Positions 16,892 to 25,240 of a DNA stretch of 64,000 bases are shown here, in pieces. Under the pieces are notes generated by a model. It saw nothing but the letters and a program-made list of their open reading frames with translations, was not told where the DNA came from and did no database searches. The DNA comes from Novosphingobium sp. Fuku2-ISO-50 (lineage in GTDB: Bacteria; Pseudomonadota; Alphaproteobacteria; Sphingomonadales; Sphingomonadaceae), in the NCBI RefSeq assembly GCF_001519055.1, contig NZ_KQ954288.1, forward strand, positions 62,001-126,000, read 5' to 3'. Position 1 is the first letter of the stretch. The number at the start of each line of letters is the position of its first letter. The position numbers and the translations under genes were made by a program.

Positions 16892-17854
16892 TTATTTGGC
16901 GGCTGTCGGAGCGGCAGGAGCCGCAGCACCGGGCGTGGCTTCACCACCACCCAGCGAGTGGACATACGTGGCAAGCATCTTGACCGTGACCGGATCAAGC
17001 CGCTGACCCCAGGCCGGCATCACGCCATAACGGGCGTTGGTCACCGTTTCGGTCAACGTGGCGCGGTCGCCGCCATAGAGCCAGATCGCATCGCTGAGGC
17101 GCGGAGCCCCGACGGCGCGACCGCCTTCGCCGTTGGCGCCGTGGCACACGGCACAGTTCTGGGCAAAGATCGCCGAGCCGCGCTGTGAAGCGGCGGACGC
17201 CGGATCCTGCTTGCTGATCACGCGGACAAAGCTGACCACGTCCTGCACTTGCGCCGGGGTAAGAATGCCGTCGCGACCAAATGCGGGCATCTGGCTCGAC
17301 CGCGTGGCGTCATCGCCCGGATAGCGGATGCCATGCTGCAGCGTCTGATAGATCGCGCCGATGTCACCACCCCACAGCCAATCGTCGTCGTTGAGGTTGG
17401 GAAAGCCCTTGCCCCCAGCCGCACCGGCGCCGTGGCACTGTACGCAGTTCTGCTTGAAAGCGGCCCGACCACCTTCGATCGCGGCGCGTTGCAGCTTGGG
17501 ATCCTTGGCCAGATCCTCGATCGAGGTCGCCGCAATCGCCGCGCGCATCGCTGCACGACCGGCATCGGCATCCTTCATCTCGGCAGCCAGCGATCCCCGG
17601 CTCGACCAGCCGAGCATCCCCGCTGACGCCGAATGGCGACCGGGAATGGCCGGATAGGCGATGACATAGCCGATCGCAAAGAGGATGCAGATATAGAACA
17701 GGATCAGCCACCAGCGCGGCAACGGATTGTCGAGTTCCTCGATCCCGTCCCATTCGTGGCCGACAGTGTGAACCCCGGTGGCCTCGTCAAGACGAGCCCC
17801 GTGCCCGGAATTGTGCGCGGAATGGGTGCCGCCATCACCATGATCATTCGCCAT
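16892..17854 (-). CDS. ccoP: Cytochrome cbb3 oxidase subunit III (diheme cytochrome c)
   Basis: A 320-residue membrane-anchored diheme cytochrome c. The N-terminal FixP domain with a membrane helix (PLPRWWLILFYICILFAIGY) is followed by two heme sites, CVQCH and CAVCH. It passes electrons from cytochrome c to CcoO/CcoN. ATG 17854 is chosen because GAGG stands nine bases upstream; this start lies inside the end of ccoQ by 11 nt. The Ala/Pro-rich C-terminal tail is unremarkable. Confidence 0.96.
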   Translation of the reverse strand: MANDHGDGGTHSAHNSGHGARLDEATGVHTVGHEWDGIEELDNPLPRWWLILFYICILFAIGYVIAYPAIPGRHSASAGMLGWSSRGSLAAEMKDADAGRAAMRAAIAATSIEDLAKDPKLQRAAIEGGRAAFKQNCVQCHGAGAAGGKGFPNLNDDDWLWGGDIGAIYQTLQHGIRYPGDDATRSSQMPAFGRDGILTPAQVQDVVSFVRVISKQDPASAASQRGSAIFAQNCAVCHGANGEGGRAVGAPRLSDAIWLYGGDRATLTETVTNARYGVMPAWGQRLDPVTVKMLATYVHSLGGGEATPGAAAPAAPTAAK

Positions 17855-18017
17855 CGTTCTCATCCTCGAAGATCGAGTTGGCGGCCTCGCTGGCTTCGGC
17901 GCGTGCGCCTGGCCGAAACGGCCAGAGGCACAGCACCAGGAACACCAGCGCCATTACAGCGAGACCCCAGCTATCAGCCAGCGCGCGAAGCGTGTTGTAG
18001 GTCGATGCGGCGTTCAT
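17844..18017 (-). CDS. ccoQ: Cytochrome cbb3 oxidase subunit CcoQ/FixQ
   Basis: A 57-residue small subunit with one transmembrane helix ([20 protein letters not shown]) and an acidic C-terminus. In other bacteria CcoQ stabilises the assembled oxidase. The reading frame begins [18 protein letters not shown] and fits the family in size and layout. Its start overlaps the ccoO stop by four bases (ATGA) and its stop runs 11 nt into ccoP, as expected for translational coupling. Confidence 0.93.
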   Translation of the reverse strand: MNAASTYNTLRALADSWGLAVMALVFLVLCLWPFRPGARAEASEAANSIFEDENDGE

Positions 18018-18766
18018 CGGCCCTTCTCCCTCGCAAGCTGTTCCTGAGCGGCCGGCGCATTGATGTCGACCATGGTGCCCAGAACCTGAAGATAGGCGAT
18101 CAGCGCGTCCATTTCGGTCAACCGCTTGGGGTTGCCATCAAAATCACGCGCCTGCGCCTTGGGATAGCGCTTTTTCAGATCGGTAGCGTCCGCGTCGGGA
18201 TCGGCCTGCGCCTTGAGGTCGTCGTTGGCCTTGGCGATGTCTTCCTTGGTATAGGGGACACCGACCAGCGACAGCGTCTTGGTTTCGGCCTTCATGTCGC
18301 CGGCATTCAGTTCATGCTCTGCCAGGAACTGATACGTCGGCATGATCGATTCCGGCACGACCGAACGCGGATCCTTCAGATGCTGGACATGCCAGGCATC
18401 CGAATACTTGCCGCCGACGCGCGCCAGATCGGGCCCGGTGCGCTTCGATCCCCACTGGAACGGGTGATCGTACATCGATTCCGCAGCAAGGCTGTAGTGG
18501 CCATAGCGTTCGACCTCGTCACGGAACGGACGGATCATCTGGCTGTGACACAGATAGCAGCCTTCGCGGATATAGATGTCGCGACCTGCCTGTTCGAGCG
18601 GGGTGTAGGGCCGCATGCCCTGTACTTTCTCGATCGTGTTATCGATCCAGAACAGCGGGGCGATTTCGACGAGGCCGCCGATGGTCACCGCGCCGAAGGC
18701 CAGGACGGCGAGCAATGTGATATTGCGCTCGACCATCTTGTGCCGCTGAAGGAAATTGAGTGCCAT
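18014..18766 (-). CDS. ccoO: Cytochrome cbb3 oxidase subunit II (monoheme cytochrome c)
   Basis: A 250-residue subunit with an N-terminal membrane helix ([20 protein letters not shown]) and one covalent heme site in the family sequence [15 protein letters not shown]. Downstream [32 protein letters not shown] carries conserved FixO residues, including a Met that can serve as heme ligand. It follows ccoN by 31 nt and overlaps ccoQ. Confidence 0.97.
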   Translation of the reverse strand: MALNFLQRHKMVERNITLLAVLAFGAVTIGGLVEIAPLFWIDNTIEKVQGMRPYTPLEQAGRDIYIREGCYLCHSQMIRPFRDEVERYGHYSLAAESMYDHPFQWGSKRTGPDLARVGGKYSDAWHVQHLKDPRSVVPESIMPTYQFLAEHELNAGDMKAETKTLSLVGVPYTKEDIAKANDDLKAQADPDADATDLKKRYPKAQARDFDGNPKRLTEMDALIAYLQVLGTMVDINAPAAQEQLAREKGR

Positions 18767-18797
18767 TGTTTTTTACTCCTTCACCTGGTGCCCGGGA

Positions 18798-20456
18798 TCA
18801 CAGGGCGCTGGCCGGCTTCAACGGCACGTCCTTGGCGGGGTTGAAGGGAGTCTCACCAAGCGGGGTCTCATCGCGGAGCGCGTGACCAAGAATGGTGCGG
18901 GTGATGTTGTAGGTCATGATCGTCGCACCCGAGAGGTAGAGCAGCCCGCCAAAGGCGCGCAGCACATACATCGGATGGACCGCCGCAACGGTTTCGGCGA
19001 ACGAGTTCACCAAGTAGCCGTCGGGGCCATATTCACGCCACATCAGGCCCTGGGTAACGCCTGCCACCCACATCGAGGCCGCGTAGAACACGATCCCCAG
19101 CGTCGCCAGCCAGAAGTGCCAGCCGACCATGCGCAGCGAATAGAGGCGCGGACGGTTCCACAGGCGCGGCGTCAGGTAATAGAGCGACCCGAAAGTGACC
19201 ATGCCGTTCCAGCCCAGCGCACCCGAATGCACGTGACCGATCGTCCAGTCGGTATAGTGCGAGAGCGAATTGACCGTCTTGATCGACATCATCGGCCCTT
19301 CGAACGTGCTCATGCCGTAAAAAGCGAGGCTCATCACGAACATGCGCATGATCGGATCGGTGCGCAGCTTGTCCCAGGCGCCGTTGAGCGTCATGAGACC
19401 GTTGATCATGCCCCCCCAGCTCGGCATCCACAGCATGATCGAGAAAACCATGCCCAGCGTCTGCGCCCAGTCGGGCAGAGCGGTGTAATGGAGGTGGTGC
19501 GGACCTGCCCAGATATAGAGGAAGATCAGCGCCCAGAAGTGAATGATCGACAGGCGATAGGAATAGACCGGACGCTCGGCCTGCTTCGGCACGAAATAAT
19601 ACATCATGCCAAGGAAACCGGCGGTCAGGAAAAAGCCCACCGCGTTATGACCATACCACCACTGGATCAGCGCGCTCTGCACCCCGCCGGCAAGCGGGAT
19701 CGACCGGCTGCCGAAAAAGCTGACCGGAATGGCGGCATTGTTCACGAGGTGAAGCATGGCCACAGTCAGGATGAACGACAGATAGAACCAGTTGGCGACA
19801 TAGATGTGCGGTTCGGACCGCTTCAGGATCGTACCGACAAAAACCGCAAGGTAGGACACCCACACGATCGTCAGCCACAAGTCGACGTACCATTCGGGCT
19901 CGGCGTATTCCTTGCCCTGCGTAACGCCCATCAGATAGCCCGTAGCGGCCAGCACGATGAACAGCTGATATCCCCAGAACACGAAACGGGCGAGGCCAGG
20001 GAAGGCCAGCCTCGCCCGGCACGTGCGTTGCACCACGTAAAACGACGTGGCGATCAGCGCATTGCCGCCGAAGGCGAAGATGACCGCAGATGTGTGCAAC
20101 GGCCGCAAACGACCGAAGTTGATATATTCAAATCCGAGATTGAGCGCCGGAAATGACAGCTCAAGCGCGATGTAAAGCCCGGCCAGAAAACCGGCCATGC
20201 CCCAGAACACTGTGGCAATGACGCCCCAGCGGATGATTTCGTCGTCGTATTTCCCCTGATCGGGCGAACGCAGAATGCCACGCGAGATGGCATCCACATT
20301 CGTCCCGCGCAATGTGGCGATCAAGCCGATACCGGCGGCCAATGCGCAAATTGCCATGTGGACCCCGAAAGCCCAGTCCACTGACAATGCACATGCCACG
20401 ACGGCAAGGACGAGCGCGGCGAAAAATGCGCCTGCTCGCAATACTACCATTTCCAT
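18798..20456 (-). CDS. ccoN: Cytochrome cbb3 oxidase catalytic subunit I
   Basis: The 552-residue heme-copper subunit with about 14 membrane helices. Histidine-rich family stretches are present: [19 protein letters not shown], the CuB-ligand region [18 protein letters not shown] and [18 protein letters not shown]. It reduces O2 to water with high affinity and pumps protons. ATG 20456 has GGAAGGGAAGG close upstream, so the longer frame to 20525 is not used. A perfect FNR box lies 63-76 nt before the start, which points to induction at low oxygen by the FnrL encoded nearby. It is the first gene of ccoNOQP-GHIS. Confidence 0.97.
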   Translation of the reverse strand: MEMVVLRAGAFFAALVLAVVACALSVDWAFGVHMAICALAAGIGLIATLRGTNVDAISRGILRSPDQGKYDDEIIRWGVIATVFWGMAGFLAGLYIALELSFPALNLGFEYINFGRLRPLHTSAVIFAFGGNALIATSFYVVQRTCRARLAFPGLARFVFWGYQLFIVLAATGYLMGVTQGKEYAEPEWYVDLWLTIVWVSYLAVFVGTILKRSEPHIYVANWFYLSFILTVAMLHLVNNAAIPVSFFGSRSIPLAGGVQSALIQWWYGHNAVGFFLTAGFLGMMYYFVPKQAERPVYSYRLSIIHFWALIFLYIWAGPHHLHYTALPDWAQTLGMVFSIMLWMPSWGGMINGLMTLNGAWDKLRTDPIMRMFVMSLAFYGMSTFEGPMMSIKTVNSLSHYTDWTIGHVHSGALGWNGMVTFGSLYYLTPRLWNRPRLYSLRMVGWHFWLATLGIVFYAASMWVAGVTQGLMWREYGPDGYLVNSFAETVAAVHPMYVLRAFGGLLYLSGATIMTYNITRTILGHALRDETPLGETPFNPAKDVPLKPASAL

Positions 20457-20518
20457 GGAGCCTTCCCTTCCATGCAGTTTTCGATGATCGGCCCTGCGCG
20501 CCGGGCCCCCACCCCGCA

Positions 20519-20532
20519 TTGACACCGGTCAA
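20519..20532. promoter_or_regulatory. FNR/FixK box upstream of ccoN
   Basis: A perfect palindrome TTGACACCGGTCAA, matching TTGA-N6-TCAA. Its centre is about 70 nt before the ccoN ATG, so an FNR-activated start near 20484 (centre at -41.5) would leave a leader of about 28 nt. Confidence 0.85.
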
Positions 20533-20570
20533 TTCCAACGAGGCGCCATAAAGGGGTGTACCATCAAGGG

Positions 20571-20584
20571 TTGCACAATCGCAA
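20571..20584. promoter_or_regulatory. TTGC-N6-GCAA palindrome between ccoN and ompW
   Basis: A second Crp/Fnr-like inverted repeat, TTGCACAATCGCAA, lies in the divergent ccoN/ompW gap. It departs from the FNR consensus at the inner position, so another Crp/Fnr-family protein is possible. A perfect 12-bp palindrome (20701-20712) also sits about 20 nt before the ompW start. Confidence 0.35.
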
Positions 20585-20732
20585 CACTACCTGTCCGGCG
20601 AATACGGGGGCGGACGAATTTTGCGCTTCGTCAATGCTGGCGATTCGGGGATGACGCATCAGCACGCCAACGCCGCGGGCTAAAGAACGCGCCAACGAGG
20701 GGTTGGCCAACCGCGGCGGCAGGAAGTGTCAC

Positions 20733-21437
20733 ATGAAAAAGATCCTTCGCCGTACACTGGGCCTCTGCCTGGCCGCTCCCGTTCTCGCCGCCGCCGTTCC
20801 GGCCTTTGCCGACGATGCGCCCGCCGGGAAGTGGCAAGTCAAGCTGCTGTACACCGCCGTCCTCGCCGACGGCAAAATCAGCGAAGTAAAGTCGATCAAC
20901 TCGGGTCTGGCCGAAAATGCCGCGTTTGCCTCGCCGCAGACTTATGCGAGCAACAACGCCTTCACCCCGACTCTCGCGGTCGAATACTTCTTCACGCCGA
21001 ACATCTCGGTTGAAACCATTGCCGGTATCACTGCGCACCACGTCAATGGCAGCGGTTCGCTCGACGGCACCAATCTGGTCAACCACGTGATGATCATTCC
21101 GGCAACCTTGACCGCGAAGTATCATCTGCCGCTCGGCCCGATCAAGCCCTATGTCGGCGTCGGCCCGACCTGGTTCCTCGTCATGGGCGAACGTCCCGGC
21201 GACACGGCTGCTGCGCTGGGCGTGACCAAGACCTCGCTGTCGAGCCAGATCGGCGTCGCGGTTCAGGCCGGTGTCGACGTTCCGATCGGCAAGACCCCCT
21301 ATAGCCTGAGCTTTGACGCGAAGAAGTATTGGGTCGGCACCACCGCGCATTTCTATGCCGGCGATACCGATGTGCTGACCACCACGCACAAGCTGAATCC
21401 CTGGGTGCTGAGCGCGGGCGTCGCCTACCGCTTCTGA
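20733..21437 (+). CDS. OmpW-family outer membrane protein
   Basis: A 234-residue precursor with a signal peptide (LCLAAPVLAAAVPAFA, cleavage near residue 22) and an eight-stranded beta-barrel of the OmpW type. Landmarks are the N-terminal GKWQVKLLYTAVLADG, TPTLAVEYFFTPNISVE, PYVGVGPTWF and a terminal phenylalanine (GVAYRF). OmpW proteins form narrow channels for hydrophobic molecules and are often oxygen-regulated. ATG 20733 has AGGAAG seven bases upstream. It is divergent from ccoN and may share regulation by FnrL, although the clear FNR box is nearer ccoN. Confidence 0.9.
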   Translation: MKKILRRTLGLCLAAPVLAAAVPAFADDAPAGKWQVKLLYTAVLADGKISEVKSINSGLAENAAFASPQTYASNNAFTPTLAVEYFFTPNISVETIAGITAHHVNGSGSLDGTNLVNHVMIIPATLTAKYHLPLGPIKPYVGVGPTWFLVMGERPGDTAAALGVTKTSLSSQIGVAVQAGVDVPIGKTPYSLSFDAKKYWVGTTAHFYAGDTDVLTTTHKLNPWVLSAGVAYRF

Positions 21438-21520
21438 TCCAGGCTTCGAGATAGAGGGGCAAGGGGATCGCAGCCGTCATCGACGGGGGCGCCCCTTCCC
21501 CCCCTTTCGAAATCCCCGGT

Positions 21521-21595
21521 GTCATCCCCGGGGAAGGCGGGCGGAACGCGCTGGAGTCTGGGATCCTCCGGCCGCGTTCCGCCCGCCGCTTTTTG
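21521..21595 (+). terminator. Long hairpin with T tract after ompW, within REP-like sequence
   Basis: A 15-bp perfect stem (21536-21550 with 21573-21587) is followed by GCTTTTT. The flanking words gtcatccccgggg and ctgggatcc resemble repetitive extragenic palindromes common in proteobacteria. The rest of the 337-nt gap to fnrL (21596-21774) shows no convincing gene. Confidence 0.65.
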
Positions 21596-21774
21596 TGCGG
21601 CGCCTTGGTCGTGCACGTTTCTGCACCCAATCCGCGTTCTAAATTGAATGCGAGGGGCCCAGTCGCGCGACGCGACATTCCGACAATCGAATTGCTGTTC
21701 GGCGGCAGCACTTTGAGGCTGGCGCCAAGGTTACCGTGCCCGCACCATTTACCCGCAGTCGCCGGTCACGGATT

Positions 21775-22470
21775 TCAGCCCGCCAAGGCCTCAAGCGCGC
21801 CGCGATCGATCACTTCCACTTCGCGCCGCGAAGGCAGGCCGATAACCCCATCCTGCTTGAGCCTGGTAAACTGACGGCTGACCGTCTCGATAGTCAGACC
21901 CAGCAAATCGGCAACTTGCTGACGTGAAAACGGCAGCGTGAACAGCCGTGCCGGTGTGCGGACCGGCGAACAGCCCACATCCCCAAACCGGTCGGACATA
22001 TCGAGCAGGAATGTCGCGATCTTTTCCGATGCGGTCTTGCGGCCAAGCAGCATCATCCACGACCGGGTGCGATCGAGTTCTGCCAGCGTGCGTTCGAGCA
22101 GCTTGTGTTCAAGTTCGGGATGTTCGCGGGCAAAACGATCGAAATCGTTGCGGGCAAATACGCAGACCCGTGCATCGGTCAGCGCGACGACACTTGCCCG
22201 GCTGGTCTGGCCAAAAGGTCGACCGATGAAATCCGCCGGATAGGCAACACCGACGATCTGTTCGCGTCCATCTTCGGTCGAAGTGGTCAGCTTGAGCACA
22301 CCTTCGATCACATTGGCGACGAGCAGCGAATCATCGTCTTCCCAGATCAACGGCTCTCCGGCTGCGACGCTGCGCCGTCGCCCCATCGTATTGAGCGCCC
22401 CAATCTCGCGATTGTCGAGTCCAGAGCAAATCGCTCGATTTCGTACGACGCAGGTTTCACAAGTTGACAT
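21775..22470 (-). CDS. fnrL: FNR-type oxygen-sensing transcription regulator
   Basis: A 231-residue Crp/Fnr regulator with the cysteine set needed for an oxygen-labile 4Fe-4S cluster: Cys4, Cys7 and Cys15 plus Cys103. A cyclic-nucleotide-binding-like fold is followed by a C-terminal helix-turn-helix (FSRQQVADLLGLTIETVSRQFTRL) whose E--SR residues are those that read TTGAT/ATCAA half-sites in FNR. Cluster assembly at low oxygen gives an active dimer. The two perfect FNR boxes in this window are likely targets. The start at 22470 is preceded by a good sigma-70-like promoter. Confidence 0.94.
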   Translation of the reverse strand: MSTCETCVVRNRAICSGLDNREIGALNTMGRRRSVAAGEPLIWEDDDSLLVANVIEGVLKLTTSTEDGREQIVGVAYPADFIGRPFGQTSRASVVALTDARVCVFARNDFDRFAREHPELEHKLLERTLAELDRTRSWMMLLGRKTASEKIATFLLDMSDRFGDVGCSPVRTPARLFTLPFSRQQVADLLGLTIETVSRQFTRLKQDGVIGLPSRREVEVIDRGALEALAG

Positions 22471-22505
22471 GCGCGCCGATGTACCAAAACTTTAGCCCCC
22501 CGACA

Positions 22506-22534
22506 ATTATACGTTTGATCGACATCGTGCACAA
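22506..22534 (-). promoter_or_regulatory. fnrL promoter with an FNR-like site in the spacer
   Basis: On the minus strand a -35 TTGTGC (22529-22534) and a perfect -10 TATAAT (22506-22511) are 17 nt apart, giving a start near 22499 and a leader of about 29 nt. The spacer (22515-22528) holds TTGATCGACATCGT, eight of ten matches to TTGAT-N4-ATCAA, where bound FnrL would block polymerase. Confidence 0.65.
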
Positions 22535-22547
22535 ACATGCGCGATCC

Positions 22548-22581
22548 AAAAAAACGGGGCGGCCGGGGTTACCGACCGCCC
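22548..22581 (-). terminator. Terminator of the putative sRNA
   Basis: A GC-rich 10-bp stem with one G-U pair and a 5-nt loop is followed by CG and seven Ts on the minus strand. No T tract exists on the plus strand, so it works in one direction. Confidence 0.85.
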
Positions 22582-22645
22582 GAGTTGGGGAGAAATCGGC
22601 GGAAGGGAAGTCGATCGAGGGTGGTGATCAGTTCCCTTCCGTCGA
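22548..22645 (-). ncRNA. Putative FnrL-activated small RNA (FnrS-like), not previously recognised
   Basis: The stretch between the flavin reductase gene and fnrL holds no credible ORF but has the layout of a trans-acting sRNA on the minus strand. A perfect FNR box lies at 22679-22692, so a start about 41 nt from its centre falls near 22644. The transcript would fold into a 10-bp perfect stem (22632-22641 with 22600-22609) whose 22-nt loop contains CACCACCCTC. A single-stranded GATTTCTCCCCAACTC follows. It would end with a 10-bp terminator stem (22572-22581 with 22557-22566) and seven Ts (22554-22548). Pyrimidine-rich unpaired stretches like these commonly pair with Shine-Dalgarno regions. It could instead be a leader-type terminator upstream of fnrL, but fnrL has its own promoter below the terminator. 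Confidence 0.7.
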
Positions 22646-22678
22646 AGAGACAGTTCGCAGACGCGGCCGCAACAGGCG

Positions 22679-22692
22679 TTGACCAAGGTCAA
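22679..22692. promoter_or_regulatory. FNR box upstream of the putative sRNA
   Basis: A perfect palindrome TTGACCAAGGTCAA with the same TTGAC...GTCAA outer form as the ccoN box. It is not next to any protein start: fnrL begins 209 nt away and flavin reductase reads toward it. Confidence 0.85.
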
Positions 22693-22719
22693 AAGCGGAG
22701 CAAAAAATATTGCATACGC

Positions 22720-22770
22720 AAAATGCCCTGCACCCGCGCCGTTAGGGCAACCGGCATTCGCGCAGGGCAT
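22720..22770 (-). terminator. Probable terminator of the flavin reductase gene
   Basis: A 9-bp perfect stem (22762-22770 with 22723-22731) encloses a 30-nt GC-rich loop and is followed by TTT on the minus strand. It begins 36 nt after the stop codon. The long loop and short T tract make it weak. Confidence 0.45.
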
Positions 22771-22806
22771 CAGCCATAACCTGATGATAAAATAACCTCT
22801 GACCGA

Positions 22807-23292
22807 TCAAGCGGGCAGTTCGGCCAGGTCGTGATATTGCCCGCCAAAAAACAACAACGGCGTCCCGACATCGCGTCTGCCGAGCGCCTCGACTGCACCG
22901 ACGACGAGGTAATGATCGCCCACTTCGTCCACGCGTTCGATCGAGCAATCGATCCACACGATGGCGTTTTCCAGCAATGGCTGACCCGACGGCGTGTGGC
23001 CATGGGCAAGGTCGGCAAACTTGTCTTCGGCACGCGCCGCGAATCGGCGGCACACGTCCAATTGGTCCGATCCCAGCACATTGACGCAGAACCGCCCGAT
23101 CGGCGCGATCTGCGCCCACGAGCGCGAGCGCCGATCGGGAAAAAAGCCGACCAACGGCGGATCGAGCGAAATCGACGTGAAGGAGCCGATCACCAGTCCA
23201 CGCCTTTGCCCCTCGGCATCGACTGCGGTGATCACGACGACGCCGGTCGGATAGGCGCCAAGCACGGTGCGAAAAAGGGCAGGATCGATCAT
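22807..23292 (-). CDS. Flavin reductase-like FMN-binding protein
   Basis: A 161-residue protein of the flavin reductase/HpaC-like family, which reduces free FMN or FAD with NAD(P)H for a partner monooxygenase. Typical stretches are FRTVLGAYPTGVVVITA, GLVIGSFTSISLDPPLVGFFPD and GDHYLVVGAVEAL. The ATG at 23292 (MIDPALF) is preferred; a TTG at 23328 would add 12 residues but has no proper spacing to a Shine-Dalgarno. No monooxygenase is adjacent. It lies between fnrL and the truncated globin gene, divergent from the latter. Confidence 0.88.
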   Translation of the reverse strand: MIDPALFRTVLGAYPTGVVVITAVDAEGQRRGLVIGSFTSISLDPPLVGFFPDRRSRSWAQIAPIGRFCVNVLGSDQLDVCRRFAARAEDKFADLAHGHTPSGQPLLENAIVWIDCSIERVDEVGDHYLVVGAVEALGRRDVGTPLLFFGGQYHDLAELPA

Positions 23293-23440
23293 CGGCGCAG
23301 AAGTGTCGCGAAGCCCGGCTCGGGTCAACCACCTATCTGCCCATGTGTCCGGATAGCCCGGGCGCCTTCATCGCCACATAGGCGCGCTCCGTCTCGCGGG
23401 GTTTGGCGATCCGGTCTTGGCCTGCCATAGCGCGCGAATC

Positions 23441-23815
23441 ATGACCGGGCACGACCATCACCAGCGCAGCGAACGGATCGCCGAAGAGGATCTCGTCGAA
23501 ATGGTCGGACGATTCTATGCCCGCGTGCGCCGCGATGCCTTGCTCGGCCCGGTGTTCGATCATGGCGTGCATGACTGGAACCGTCATCTGCATCGCCTTG
23601 TCGCATTCTGGTCTTCGGTGATCAACGGCACCGGGCGCTATCGCGGCGATCCGATGGCGATCCACGCGGCGCAGGCGATCACGCCGCAGATGTTCGATCG
23701 CTGGCTGGGTTTATGGCGCGAGACCACCATGGCCGTGCTCGATCCGCCGAGCGCCGCGTTGATGCAGGAACGCGCGGAACGCATGGCCGACGCGATCAGG
23801 CGACACATTTCATAG
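23441..23815 (+). CDS. Group III truncated hemoglobin
   Basis: A 124-residue globin of the group III truncated class. It shows ALLGPVFDHGVHDWNRHLHRLVAFWSSVINGTGRYRG and a following MAIHAAQ with the likely proximal histidine. Such globins bind O2 or NO and are linked to microaerobic growth or nitrosative stress, for example in Campylobacter. The start is the ATG at 23441 (MTGHDHHQ); the frame opens further upstream without support. The 3' end overlaps the convergent MFS gene by 6 nt. Its position beside fnrL and the cbb3 genes supports a low-oxygen role. Confidence 0.9.
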   Translation: MTGHDHHQRSERIAEEDLVEMVGRFYARVRRDALLGPVFDHGVHDWNRHLHRLVAFWSSVINGTGRYRGDPMAIHAAQAITPQMFDRWLGLWRETTMAVLDPPSAALMQERAERMADAIRRHIS

Positions 23816-25081
23816 CGGCTCTACGAATCTCGGCGCCGTCTCCGGCATCATCCACAAGATCGGCACCACCGCCGCCGCGACCGCCGCGATCATCGCCCCC
23901 GGCGCCCAGGCCCCGCCGGTCAGCGCGATCGAGACATGCGCGAGCCAGGGCGAAACCCCGCCAAACAGGGCCGTGGCAGAGGTCGCGCCCAGCGCCAGCC
24001 CCGACAACCGCACACGGCTTGAAAACTGTTCTGCCGTGGCCGAGGCGGCAACCGCGCTCCACGCCCCGCCAATCGCCGCGAGCACCAGCGCCCCGCCCAG
24101 CGCGAGCATGATCCCGCCATGCGCCATGACCGGAAACAGCAGCGTCGGCATGACCGCTGCGGCAATGGCAATCCCGATCAGCAAAGGCCGCCGTCCATAG
24201 CGGTCGGACAGCGCGCCGGCGATCGGCGTAACCGCAATGACCATCAGCGCAGCAAGCGTCGACAGCCCCAGCGCCGCCCCCTCGCCCATCGCCCCGGTCG
24301 CAACCAGAAACGCCGGAACATAGGAGATGCCGACATAATAGCTGATCGATCCCAGCGCAGAGATGCCAAACCCGCGCAAGACCCCGGCCCGCTCTGCCCC
24401 CGCCGCGCGCCCCAGCGGATGCGCGGCCAGATCGCCCTGCGCCTCATGCGCCAGAAATTCGGGCGATTCCGCCATTCGCGACCGCCCGACCCAGATCATC
24501 CCCGCCAGCCCCGCGCCGATCGCAAACGGCACGCGCCAACCCCAGGTTTCAAGCGCAGCGGGCGAAAACCACAAGACCGTGGCCGCGCTCACCGCTGCGG
24601 CAACCAGGGCCCCGACTTCGCTTGCCGCAGAAGCCAACGACGCGACCAGACCCCGCCGACCGGGAACCGCGCCTTCGACAAGATAGGCGACAACCCCGGT
24701 ATATTCGCCGCCGACCGCAAAAGCCATCACGCAGCGCAAGGCAAGCAGCAACCACCCCGCCAATGGCCCCGCCACTGCGCGCGTCGGCAGACATGCGGTC
24801 AGCGCCATGGCCAGCGTCATCACCGCCATCGACACCATCATCGCCCGCCGCCGCCCATGCCGATCGCCATAGACGCCCAGCACCAACGCGCCCAGCGGCC
24901 GCATCAGATAGGCAATCGCAAACCCCGCCAGCGCAAGCGCCAGCGAACGCTCGCCCCCGCCGTAAAACACGCGGGCAAGGACCGTGACGAAATAGAGATA
25001 GAGCGTAAAATCATACCATTCGACCACGGTGGAAATGGCAGCGATGGCCATCGACGCGGGCGGGACCATCGCCTGTCTCAT
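23810..25081 (-). CDS. MFS transporter of the metabolite:H+ symporter type
   Basis: A 423-residue permease with about 12 helices. The N-terminal VVEWYDFTLYLYFV and the loop GVYGDRHGRRRAMM (the GD--GRR signature) place it with the KgtP/ProP/shikimate-type proton symporters of organic acids. The matching second-half loop (DRYGRRPLLIG) is also present. The substrate is unknown; a dicarboxylate or aromatic acid is possible. ATG 25081 (MRQAMVPP) is chosen because the membrane protein begins soon after; the longer frame to 25180 adds a non-homologous-looking tail. Confidence 0.86.
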   Translation of the reverse strand: MRQAMVPPASMAIAAISTVVEWYDFTLYLYFVTVLARVFYGGGERSLALALAGFAIAYLMRPLGALVLGVYGDRHGRRRAMMVSMAVMTLAMALTACLPTRAVAGPLAGWLLLALRCVMAFAVGGEYTGVVAYLVEGAVPGRRGLVASLASAASEVGALVAAAVSAATVLWFSPAALETWGWRVPFAIGAGLAGMIWVGRSRMAESPEFLAHEAQGDLAAHPLGRAAGAERAGVLRGFGISALGSISYYVGISYVPAFLVATGAMGEGAALGLSTLAALMVIAVTPIAGALSDRYGRRPLLIGIAIAAAVMPTLLFPVMAHGGIMLALGGALVLAAIGGAWSAVAASATAEQFSSRVRLSGLALGATSATALFGGVSPWLAHVSIALTGGAWAPGAMIAAVAAAVVPILWMMPETAPRFVEPL

Positions 25082-25240
25082 ATCGACGGCATGAGTGCCG
25101 GGCCGCTGAGAGGATTTCGGTAAAGTCCTTGGCACAGGATACAGCCCCTCAGGTTCACACGGAGCTTTGCGGTCAGGCACGACTGCGTCAAGCGCGATCG
25201 CGCGCCGTGGGGGGCCGGGCCCCGCGATCCGCCGTCGCTT

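Noticed and set aside
22679..22740. Plus-strand transcript from the FNR box at 22679
   Set aside because: A tacgca -10-like element exists about 25 nt downstream, but there is no T-tract terminator on the plus strand and it would run antisense into the flavin reductase gene. The minus-strand reading has a complete hairpin and terminator.
22742..23332. Alternative 196-codon frame over the flavin reductase gene
   Set aside because: It is in a different frame of the same strand, Arg/Ser-rich and without homology features; the flavin reductase frame has clear family motifs.
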